Source: Myxococcales bacterium (GTDB taxonomy: Bacteria; Myxococcota_A; Polyangia; Polyangiales; Polyangiaceae). From it: DNA of 64,000 nucleotides. Positions 8,926 to 15,962 of the stretch are shown here, piece after piece (the first letter of the stretch is position 1; every line of letters starts with the position of its first letter). The stretch spans positions 24,010 through 88,009 of the forward strand of contig CANJCO010000017.1 of NCBI GenBank assembly GCA_947473045.1, written 5' to 3'. The notes beneath the pieces are model-generated. The model searched no databases. It was not told where the DNA came from and was given only the letters and a program-made list of their open reading frames with translations. A program made the position numbers and the translations under genes.

Positions 8926-9426
8926 ATGACGGTTCGACTGGTGATCGAGCACGGCCCCTACCGCGGCGTAAGCGCGCGGGAAGTGGAGCGCCGGGCGCGC
9001 GCAATGATGCGCTCAATCAAACGCGCTAACGACGAGCTTTCAATTCTCATAACAGACGACAATCATATTCATGAGTTGAACCGCGAGTATCGAAAGAAAG
9101 ATCGCCCCACCGACGTGCTCGCTTTCGCGATGAGCGAGGGTGAGTTTGGCGGCCTTTCTTCCGGCCTTCTGGGCGATGTCATCATCAGCGCGCCCACGGC
9201 CGCGAAGCAGGCTGCGGAGAGGAGCGCGACCCTGCTCGACGAGGTGACGATGCTCCTGGCGCACGGCCTGCTGCACCTGCTCGGTTGGGATCACGAGACG
9301 CCCGCGAAGGATCGCGCCATGCGGGCCGAGACCGAACGCCTGTGCGCGGCCTGTGCGCGACCGGGCGCAGATGCGGCGCCCCCCAATGGACGTTCCAAGC
9401 CTGCGCGAATGCGCACAAAGAGCTGA
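8926..9426 (+). CDS. ybeY: Endoribonuclease YbeY (rRNA maturation)
   Basis: Single-strand-specific zinc endoribonuclease that acts in 16S rRNA 3'-end maturation and 70S quality control. The UPF0054 signature HGLLHLLGWDH is at residues 113-123, with H113, H117 and H123 as metal ligands, and RPTDVLAFAMSEGE (60-73) is the conserved substrate-side loop. The length of 166 aa is normal; the C-terminus is a variable Arg/Pro tail. The ATG is close behind GGAGGTTCTGAC (good Shine-Dalgarno). A 280-nt leader and then hup follow. Confidence 0.95.
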   Translation: MTVRLVIEHGPYRGVSAREVERRARAMMRSIKRANDELSILITDDNHIHELNREYRKKDRPTDVLAFAMSEGEFGGLSSGLLGDVIISAPTAAKQAAERSATLLDEVTMLLAHGLLHLLGWDHETPAKDRAMRAETERLCAACARPGADAAPPNGRSKPARMRTKS

Positions 9427-9628
9427 CTCAAAGAGAGAGAGCAAATGCCCATACCCTCGATAACAGGGGCCTTTGGTGCCCTCGAATCGGTCCGTATGCC
9501 TTGAATTCAGGGCGATTGTCAGCGCGCCGCGTGAAAAACACGTCATTTTCCGCTTGCACCCCATGGAAGCGCGGTGATACCGATGGAATTTGAGGGTCCC
9601 ACTCGGGGGGAAGGCTGCTTCCCGGGTG

Positions 9629-9649
9629 CGAGCGTTCTGCGAACGCTCG
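9629..9649 (+). other. Perfect 9-bp hairpin in the leader of the HU gene
   Basis: CGAGCGTTC, then the loop TGC, then GAACGCTCG, forms a perfect stem about 60 nt before the HU start. A smaller stem GGGAAG/CTTCCC lies at 9608-9623. No T-run follows, so a classical terminator is unlikely; an operator, an RNA-stability element or a ybeY 3' end are alternatives. The rest of 9427-9709 shows no gene. Confidence 0.5.
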
Positions 9650-9696
9650 TCGCTTAGGTCGGTTGACTGACGTGGGTTTCCTGATTTCATCAATCT

Positions 9697-9703
9697 GAGG
9701 AGG
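9697..9703 (+). promoter_or_regulatory. Ribosome binding site of the HU gene (decides the start)
   Basis: GAGGAGG abuts an ATG at 9704 with zero spacing, which is too close for initiation. The next in-frame ATG at 9710 has 6 nt spacing, so it is taken as the true start. Confidence 0.8.
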
Positions 9704-9709
9704 ATGCAT

Positions 9710-10024
9710 ATGTCCGCAAAGAAGCGTTTGACGAAGGCTCAAGTGGTCGCGGAGATCGCGGAGCACGCTGAGCTCGACAAGAAGAGCGTAAACCGTGTGT
9801 TTGATTCGCTCACCGAGCTGATCAAGAAGCAGCTCGGTAGCCGTGGTCCCGAAGAATTCGTGATCCCCGGTCTGCTCAAGCTCAAGGTCCGCAAGACCAA
9901 GCCCGTGCCCGCCGGCCCGCGCTACAATCCGTTCACCAAGGCGATGGAAAACCGCCCGGCGAAGCCCGCGCAGAAGAAGATCCGCGCGACCGCTCTCAAG
10001 GCCCTGAAAGACCTCATTCAGTAA
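9710..10024 (+). CDS. hup: HU-family DNA-binding protein
   Basis: A histone-like nucleoid protein of 104 aa, expected to dimerise and bend DNA. It has the HU/IHF fold pattern: alpha-helical N-terminus (TKAQVVAEIAEHAELDKKSV), then a beta-arm region. The arm segment GPRYNPFTKAMENRPAKP replaces the usual GRNPQTGE loop and resembles the GrNPatGe-divergent HU copies of large-genome bacteria. A Lys-rich C-terminus follows. It has a strong ribosome site and a long leader. A terminator-like hairpin follows the stop, inside the 3' end of the convergent lnt. Confidence 0.93.
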   Translation: MSAKKRLTKAQVVAEIAEHAELDKKSVNRVFDSLTELIKKQLGSRGPEEFVIPGLLKLKVRKTKPVPAGPRYNPFTKAMENRPAKPAQKKIRATALKALKDLIQ

Positions 10025-10039
10025 GCTGGCGACCCTTCG

Positions 10040-11599
10040 TCACACGTCGGGCGCTGCGGTTTTTCCGCGGCGCCCGTTGTGTTTTGTGCGCCAGAGCGCG
10101 CCCGCGATCACGAGCGCCAGCAGGGTGCCGAGCGGCCAGTCACCCGCTCGGCTGTACGCTGTGGCGTGCTCGAGGAGCGCAGGCTCAGCGATGAGCGTCG
10201 AGGCGAAGCCGCCATCGAGGCGGCCCCGGACGACCCCCGCAGCGTCGATCCACGAGGTGGGCCCCCGATTGACCGCGCGAACCATGTCGCGCCGAAGCTC
10301 CACGGCGCGCAGCACCGAAAGGCGCAGGTGCAGCTCGCTCTCGGCGCTGCCGAAGAACCACGCGTCGTTGGTGATGTTGGCGAGCAGGTTGGGTGACACG
10401 GCGGCCGCCTCGACGCTGGCCTCGGGCAGGGTGTCCTCGAAGCAGTTGAGCACGGCGATGCGCGCCGGTCCGCTCTGCTGAAGCACCTGCGCATCTCCGG
10501 GCACGAGGCCCAGGCCGCGCGCGAACGTGCTGCGAATCCACGGAAATGTGCCCGCCAGCGGCACGCCCTCACCAAACGCGAGCAAGTGCATCTTGTGGTA
10601 CGGCGGCGCGATTCGTCCCGCGGTGACAACGGCCGCGGAGTTGTACGAGCCTTCCTTGCCGCGCATCATCAGGCCGGCCAGCACCGGTCCGCGCACCCCC
10701 GGCTGCAAGACCGCGAAATCGCCGATAAGATCGTAGCGGGCGCTCTCATTCAACGTGTACGGAAAGGCCGCCTCGGGCCAGACGGTAAGCTCGGCGCCGC
10801 GCGATTCCGCGCTGCGCGTGAGGCTCGCGAGCCGGGCGACGATGCCGGCGGCGCGCGCCTCGTCCCAGCGTTCGCTGGCCTCGATCGACGGCTGCACGAG
10901 GCCGATCGTCATGTGCGGAGCGCGCGCGCGAAGCGCCTCGACCACGCCGATTCGCCACCGGCCATATCCCCACGTAGCTACGGGGACCAAGATCGCGGCC
11001 GCTGCGAAAATGGCCGCCCTTCGGCGCGCTTGTCCGGCGACGAGCGCACGCAGGCATTCCGCCGCGAAGCCGCTCGTCAAGGCCATGAGGAACGTCACGC
11101 CGCGCTCTCCGACGAGCTCAGCGAGCTGCACCATCGCGGGCCACGGAGTCACGCCTCCCGCGGCGCTCCACGGAAACACCGCGGGAACAAACGTCCCCAC
11201 ATAAATGCCGACTCCGAAGGCCAGCGCGCCCGGGACGCCGCGCTTTTTCGCCCCAACCGTGACCATCGCCGCGACCGCAAATCGGGCACTTTGCGCGACC
11301 GACAAGAGCAGCAGCGCCAGAGCGCCCGCCGTCCACGGCAGCGGCGTGAAGCGCACGATCACGTCGGGCACGAAGCGCAAGGCCACGACGTTGGCTGCCA
11401 CGCCAAACGCAGCGCCCCGCAGGCTGCCGGCCCGAAGCCGCGCGCTGCGCGTCGGCAACGCATCGCCACCGCTGCCGAGCGCAAACGCAAGGCCCGCCAT
11501 TCCCAGCCACAGCGCCGGGTACCAGTCGAGCGACGGCGCTGCGAGGGCGAAGAGCGCGCCCGACGCGAGCGCGACCATGAGCTTTGTGCGCGACGTCAC
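10040..11599 (-). CDS. lnt: Apolipoprotein N-acyltransferase
   Basis: Inner-membrane enzyme that adds the third acyl chain to the N-terminal Cys of lipoproteins before Lol export. Several hydrophobic segments fill residues 1-210, followed by the periplasmic nitrilase-fold domain. That domain has the catalytic Glu in WPEAAFPY (about 276), Lys in YHKMHLLAFGE (about 336) and Cys in NCFEDTLPE (about 385), all three triad residues present. A final membrane helix follows. At 519 aa it has the family's normal length. The window encodes many lipoproteins that would be its substrates. It is convergent with hup and shares sequence with its terminator. Confidence 0.96.
   Translation of the reverse strand: MTSRTKLMVALASGALFALAAPSLDWYPALWLGMAGLAFALGSGGDALPTRSARLRAGSLRGAAFGVAANVVALRFVPDVIVRFTPLPWTAGALALLLLSVAQSARFAVAAMVTVGAKKRGVPGALAFGVGIYVGTFVPAVFPWSAAGGVTPWPAMVQLAELVGERGVTFLMALTSGFAAECLRALVAGQARRRAAIFAAAAILVPVATWGYGRWRIGVVEALRARAPHMTIGLVQPSIEASERWDEARAAGIVARLASLTRSAESRGAELTVWPEAAFPYTLNESARYDLIGDFAVLQPGVRGPVLAGLMMRGKEGSYNSAAVVTAGRIAPPYHKMHLLAFGEGVPLAGTFPWIRSTFARGLGLVPGDAQVLQQSGPARIAVLNCFEDTLPEASVEAAAVSPNLLANITNDAWFFGSAESELHLRLSVLRAVELRRDMVRAVNRGPTSWIDAAGVVRGRLDGGFASTLIAEPALLEHATAYSRAGDWPLGTLLALVIAGALWRTKHNGRRGKTAAPDV
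10049..10075 (+). terminator. Rho-independent terminator for hup (inside 3' end of lnt)
   Basis: GGGCGCTGCGG, a TTTTT loop, and CCGCGGCGCCC form a GC-rich stem with one mismatch 25 nt after the hup stop, followed by a T-rich GTTGTGTTTTGTG. It overlaps the last codons of the convergent lnt, so coding and terminator functions share the same bases. Confidence 0.65.
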
Positions 11600-11651
11600 G
11601 CGAGCCGTTTAGCGCACCGGGCACGACGCCAACGCGACGACCTCGACCGGC

Positions 11652-12554
11652 TTAGAAATAAAACGTGATGCCGGCGGTAACGACCGCGCCGCCGGAGACG
11701 TTGGTCGTGCGACCGGTGGCGGTGTCGACAAACTCGGGGCTCGTCTTCGCTGCTGCGTCGGTGCGCCCCCGAACGATGCCGCGAACGTCGGAATTTAGAG
11801 CCACCACGCGCGACAAGCGGAGCTCGAGGCCGGCGCCGAGCTGGCCGCCAAAGTAACGGTAGGTGAGGTCCTGGCTCGCAAACGCAGAGCGGTCGTCGGT
11901 GACGTTGGCCACCGACCAGTTGATACCGCCGAGCAAGTAGAACTGGGCCCGCGACGCCGGGTTGACGAACACCATCCCGGTGACCGAAAACGCCGATTCG
12001 CCGCGGCTCATACCGTTGTAGTCACGGCCGCCGATATAATCGAGACCGCCTTCGACGCCGAACCACGGTGAGGGCTTGAAGCGCAGGCCCGCGCCGACGC
12101 CGCCCATGCCCGAATCGCCGAACTTTCCGCTGCCCATGGCCGCCCCGTCGAACCGCAGGTTGATGCCGAACTCGCTCTGCCGGTAGGGGGGGCGCGACAC
12201 GCGCGTGGGCTGCCGGTAATAGTAGCCGCGGTAGTCGGGCTGCTGCTGCACATACACGGGGCGCTGCGGCTGTTGGTAGACGACCACCGGCGCAGGCGCG
12301 GGCTGGTAGACCACCGTCGGCGGCGGCGCAGGCGCGGGCTGGTAGACCACCGCGGGAGCCGGCGGCGCCTGGGGCAGCGGCTGGAGCTGCGGCTGGGCGA
12401 CGGGCACTCCGATCTGCACCTGAGCATCCGCGCAGAACCAGCTGCCGGGCGGACACCCCTGCTGGGGCGTGGCCGAGGCTGCGGTGGCGCCGAGCGCAAC
12501 CATTGCGAACGCCGAGAGCGTGAGGAAAGTTTTAATAGGCCGCTTGGTGGTCAT
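11652..12554 (-). CDS. Outer-membrane beta-barrel protein with Pro-rich linker
   Basis: A 300-aa exported protein. Residues 1-29 are a signal peptide. A short Cys-containing segment (C34, C41) follows, then a Pro/Gln-rich linker at 54-118 with repeats of VVYQPAPAP and a Tyr/Arg-rich end (YRGYYYRQ). From about 127 alternating beta-strands form an 8-strand-like barrel ending in GITFYF, the terminal aromatic signature for BAM insertion. No enzymatic motif is seen, so a structural or surface role is likely. The Shine-Dalgarno AGGAGG (12564-12569) lies mostly in the loop of a small hairpin. Confidence 0.85.
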   Translation of the reverse strand: MTTKRPIKTFLTLSAFAMVALGATAASATPQQGCPPGSWFCADAQVQIGVPVAQPQLQPLPQAPPAPAVVYQPAPAPPPTVVYQPAPAPVVVYQQPQRPVYVQQQPDYRGYYYRQPTRVSRPPYRQSEFGINLRFDGAAMGSGKFGDSGMGGVGAGLRFKPSPWFGVEGGLDYIGGRDYNGMSRGESAFSVTGMVFVNPASRAQFYLLGGINWSVANVTDDRSAFASQDLTYRYFGGQLGAGLELRLSRVVALNSDVRGIVRGRTDAAAKTSPEFVDTATGRTTNVSGGAVVTAGITFYF

Positions 12555-12559
12555 GGGCT

Positions 12560-12578
12560 CGTGCCTCCTGAGAGCACG
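12560..12578 (-). promoter_or_regulatory. Hairpin exposing the Shine-Dalgarno of the barrel gene
   Basis: On the minus strand CGTGC, the loop TCTCAGGAG, and GCACG form a 5-bp stem whose loop carries most of the AGGAGG ribosome site, 9 nt before the ATG at 12554. It could keep the site accessible. The stem is short, so chance is possible. Confidence 0.4.
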
Positions 12579-12742
12579 TGTGCGTTCCTGTAAAGCAACG
12601 GAGGTGCCAGCAGGCTTTGGCTCATTTTCAAGGGCGAGCCGCGGGGCTGTGAACGTTGGTTGGCGCCCGGACCCCGAACGGGCGTCGTCGGCGCACGTTT
12701 TTTGGGCGCTTGGGCGAGGAAGCTTCGACTATACCGCAAACC

Positions 12743-13933
12743 ATGCCGATCGTTTGCCTCAAGCCGGGCCACGTGCAGCCGGTCTGGGCGGGTCACCCCT
12801 GGATTTATGCTCAGGCCATCGAGCGCGTCGAGGGCGGCGCCACCGCCGGCGACGAGGTCTCGGTGGTCGACCCCCGCGGGAATTTCCTCGGCCGCGGATT
12901 CTACTCGCCCGGCTCGGCGATCCCGGTGCGCATCGTGGTGCGCGACCAGACGACCCGCATCGACGGCTACTTCTTCCACGACAAGCTCGCGCGAGCGGCC
13001 GCCTGGCGCAAGGAAATCGGTCTGCCCGGCCCCGAGACCACCGGCTACCGCCTCGTTCATGCCGACGGTGACGGACTGCCCGGCCTTATCGTCGACGTGC
13101 TCGGCGACGTCGTGGCGGTGCAGCTCCTGACGTTCGGCATGAAGGCGAGAGAGAGCCTCGTGCTGCAGGCGATCGTCGACATCGTGCGTCCGCGGGCGAT
13201 CGTCGATCGCACTCCGGCCCGCACGGCCGCGGCCGAAGGATTCGAGGCGAAGAGTGGCGCGGTCCTTGGGGCCGACATCACCGAGCTGGCGTTCGTCGAG
13301 CGCGGCCTGCAGTTTCGCATTCCGATCGATCTGGGGCAGAAGACAGGCTTCTACTTCGACCAGAGGGGGCTCCGCGCGCGCGTGGAGGCTCTGGCTCGCG
13401 GCAAGCGCGTGCTCGACGCGTACAGCTACGTGGGCCCCTTCGCTTTGGCCGCCGCGCGCGGCGGAGCCACCGAGGTCGTGGCGATCGACGAGAGCGCGCT
13501 GGCGCTCGAGATCGGGGCCGAGTGCGCACGGCTCAACGGGCTCGAGGGACGCATCAGGTTCGAAAAACGCGACGCGCGCGTCGCGATGCAGAGCGCAGGC
13601 GACGCATCGAACGGCTTCGATCTCGTTCTCGCCGATCCGCCCCGCCTCGCGCCGTCACGCGGCTCGCGCGACGCAGCGCTGGTGGGCTACGCGAAGGTCG
13701 CCGAGCTGGCCGCGCGGGCTACGAAGCCAGGCGGGCTCCTCGTGCTGTCATCGTGCTCGGCGGCCATCGACGTTGGTGCCCTGACCCGCGCGCTCGCGAT
13801 GGGCGCCCTCCGCGCCAACCGCAGCGCCACAGTGGTCGAACGCTCGTATCAGGGGCCCGACCATCCCGTGGTCGCGGCGCACCCGGAGGGCCTCTACCTC
13901 AAGAGCGTGATCGCCCGAATCGACGCGCGATGA
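12743..13933 (+). CDS. Class I SAM-dependent rRNA methyltransferase, RlmI-like
   Basis: RlmI-type 23S rRNA cytosine-C5 methyltransferase (396 aa). An N-terminal PUA-like domain (GHPWIYAQAIERVEGG, then DPRGNFLGRGFYSP) precedes a central EEHEE-like segment and a Rossmann domain with the SAM motif VLDAYSYVGPFALAAARGGA. The motif FDLVLADPPRLAPSR holds the catalytic-loop DPP. True RlmI has Cys in the motif SSC near the end, here LVLSSCS. The ATG at 12743 is chosen since the PUA domain starts there; the frame extends to 12656. The stop overlaps the start of the HAD gene (ATGA). Confidence 0.92.
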   Translation: MPIVCLKPGHVQPVWAGHPWIYAQAIERVEGGATAGDEVSVVDPRGNFLGRGFYSPGSAIPVRIVVRDQTTRIDGYFFHDKLARAAAWRKEIGLPGPETTGYRLVHADGDGLPGLIVDVLGDVVAVQLLTFGMKARESLVLQAIVDIVRPRAIVDRTPARTAAAEGFEAKSGAVLGADITELAFVERGLQFRIPIDLGQKTGFYFDQRGLRARVEALARGKRVLDAYSYVGPFALAAARGGATEVVAIDESALALEIGAECARLNGLEGRIRFEKRDARVAMQSAGDASNGFDLVLADPPRLAPSRGSRDAALVGYAKVAELAARATKPGGLLVLSSCSAAIDVGALTRALAMGALRANRSATVVERSYQGPDHPVVAAHPEGLYLKSVIARIDAR

Positions 13934-14721
13934 AGCCGCTCGCGACCCTGACGCCGGGCGAGGCCTCGCGTCTGTCAGGCGTACTGTTCGACCTCGACGA
14001 CACCTTGCTCACCCACGGCGTGCTGACGCGCGCGGCTTACGGCGCGCTGTGGGACCTGCGCGAGGCCGGGCTGCAGCTTGTTGCGGTCACCGGACGTCCG
14101 AGTGGCTGGGGCGAGGTGGTCGCACGACAGTGGCCCATCGAGGCGGCCGTCACCGAAAATGGCGCCGTCGTCATCGCGCGCGAGCGCGGGGCCGTCCGCG
14201 TGATCGATGCGTGCAGCGGCGAAGAGCGGCGGCGGCGGCGCGTGCGACTGGCCGCCCTCATCGAGCGCGTCCGCGAGATCGTGCCCGAAGCGCGGCTCGC
14301 CGATGACGTCGGCGCGCGCACGAGCGACGTGACCTGGGACATCGGCGAGAGCGTGCGGCTTCCCGAAGATCGCGTGCAGATGATCGCCGGCGAAATCGCG
14401 CGCGCGAAGGCGCATTCCACGCGGTCGTCGGTGCATTTGCACGCGAGCTACGACACGCACGACAAAGCCTCGGGGTCGATCGGATGGCTCTCGAAGGCGT
14501 TCGGCGTGGACCCCGGCTCGGCGCTTTCGCGGTATGCTTTCGTCGGCGACAGCGGCAACGATCGCGCTTGTTTCTCGGCGTTTCACACAACATTCGGCGT
14601 CGCCAACGTGGTCGCAGCGGCCGCGCAGCTCCCCGTACTGCCGCGCTACGTCAGCCGCGCGAAGATGGGCGAGGGCTTCGCCGAAATCGCCCGCGCGTTG
14701 CTTGCTGCTCGCGCCAAGTAG
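13930..14721 (+). CDS. HAD-family phosphatase (Cof/MPGP type)
   Basis: A haloacid-dehalogenase-fold phosphohydrolase of 263 aa. Motif I is FDLDDTLLT (nucleophile Asp near residue 19), motif II VTGRPSGWGE, and motif IV GDSGNDRACF, with a C2-type cap between them. This resembles Cof-like or mannosyl-3-phosphoglycerate phosphatases, which act on sugar phosphates; the substrate is not determined. The ATG is in the ATGA overlap with the RlmI-like gene, and argD follows after 16 nt, so an operon is likely. A longer in-frame reading begins at 13522 but lies antiphase in the upstream gene. Confidence 0.9.
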   Translation: MKPLATLTPGEASRLSGVLFDLDDTLLTHGVLTRAAYGALWDLREAGLQLVAVTGRPSGWGEVVARQWPIEAAVTENGAVVIARERGAVRVIDACSGEERRRRRVRLAALIERVREIVPEARLADDVGARTSDVTWDIGESVRLPEDRVQMIAGEIARAKAHSTRSSVHLHASYDTHDKASGSIGWLSKAFGVDPGSALSRYAFVGDSGNDRACFSAFHTTFGVANVVAAAAQLPVLPRYVSRAKMGEGFAEIARALLAARAK

Positions 14722-14737
14722 TCCTAAAAATCGCCGG

Positions 14738-15958
14738 ATGTCGAAGTCGAGCGCGCTGCTTTCGTCGGCCCAAAAATATCTCTACGCGAACTACAAACCT
14801 GCGCCGGTCGTGTTCGAGCACGGCAGCGGCGTGGTGCTCGTCGATGTCGACGGCAAGCGCTACCTCGATTTCGCCGCCGGCGTAGCGGTGAGCGCGGTCG
14901 GGCACGCGCATCCGGCGCTCGTTCGCGCGATCGCAGACCAGGCGGGCAAACAGCTGCACGTATCGAACTACTATTACAACGACCGCAACATCGAGCTCGC
15001 CGAGGCGCTGTGCACGCGCACCGGCTACGCGCGCGCGTTTTTCTGCAACTCGGGCACAGAGGCCAACGAGGCCATGCTCAAGCTCGCGCGGCACCACTTT
15101 TATGCGCGCGGCGACGCGCGGCGCCAACGCATCGTCGCGTTTCACAACGCGTTTCACGGGCGCACCATGGGCGCGCTGTCGGTCACGGGCACCCCCAAAT
15201 ACCGCGAAGGCTTCGGCGACTTCGGCGCGGTGACGCACGTCCCCTACGGCGATCTCGAGGCGGTGAAGGCTGCCATGGGCGACGACGTGGCCGCGGTCAT
15301 CGTCGAGCCCGTGCAGGGCGAAGGCGGCGTGAACGTGTCGCCGATGGGCTTCTTCGGCGGGCTGCGCGCGGCCTGCGATGCCGCCGGCGCGCTGCTGCTC
15401 GTCGACGAAGTGCAAACGGGCATCGGGCGGCTCGGACGCTTCCTCGGACACGACGGATGGTGCGCGCGGGGCGACGCCGTTGCGCTCGCCAAGGGGCTCG
15501 GAGGCGGCGTGCCGATCGGCGCGATGCTCACGACCGAGGCCCTCGCCGGCGCGCTGCCGGCAGGCAAACACGGCACCACCTTCGGCGGAAATCCGCTGGC
15601 GTGCGCGGCTTCGCTTGCCGTGCTGGGCATCATCGATCGCGAGGGCCTCATCGAGGGCGCACGCGCGCGAGGCGAGGCCCTCCACGCCATGCTCGCCGGC
15701 CTCGTCGCGGACTTGCCCAACGTCTGCGAGAGCGCGCGCGGCGACGGACTGCTGCGCGGCCTCGTGCTTCGCGAGGGCTTCGTGGCCCGTGATATTCTGC
15801 CGCACGTGCTCGAGGCCGGCGTGCTGCTGACGGCGGCCGGCGATCGCGTCCTGCGCTTTTCGCCGCCGCTCATCGTCACCGAGGCCGAGCTGGCGCAGGG
15901 CGTCGCGGCGTTGCGAACCGTGCTCGCGGCCGTGCCGCACGTCCCGCCGCCGGTCTGA
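14738..15958 (+). CDS. argD: Acetylornithine aminotransferase (class III, PLP)
   Basis: PLP-dependent class III aminotransferase of arginine biosynthesis (N-acetylornithine plus 2-oxoglutarate), in some bacteria also used for succinyl-diaminopimelate or succinyl-ornithine. Typical motifs are FCNSGTEANEAMLKLARHH, VEPVQGEGG, LLVDEVQTGIGRLG and the Schiff-base Lys252 in LAKGLGGGVPIGA, with TTFGGNPLACAA near the C-terminus. The length of 406 aa is normal. The neighbours are not arginine genes: HAD is upstream and the P1B-ATPase-like gene 4 nt downstream, so the operon is functionally mixed. Confidence 0.94.
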   Translation: MSKSSALLSSAQKYLYANYKPAPVVFEHGSGVVLVDVDGKRYLDFAAGVAVSAVGHAHPALVRAIADQAGKQLHVSNYYYNDRNIELAEALCTRTGYARAFFCNSGTEANEAMLKLARHHFYARGDARRQRIVAFHNAFHGRTMGALSVTGTPKYREGFGDFGAVTHVPYGDLEAVKAAMGDDVAAVIVEPVQGEGGVNVSPMGFFGGLRAACDAAGALLLVDEVQTGIGRLGRFLGHDGWCARGDAVALAKGLGGGVPIGAMLTTEALAGALPAGKHGTTFGGNPLACAASLAVLGIIDREGLIEGARARGEALHAMLAGLVADLPNVCESARGDGLLRGLVLREGFVARDILPHVLEAGVLLTAAGDRVLRFSPPLIVTEAELAQGVAALRTVLAAVPHVPPPV

Positions 15959-15962
15959 TCGC

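Noticed and set aside
9554..9582. TTGCAC with GATACC as a sigma-70-like promoter for hup
   Set aside because: Spacing and -10 match poorly; kept only as a weak possibility.
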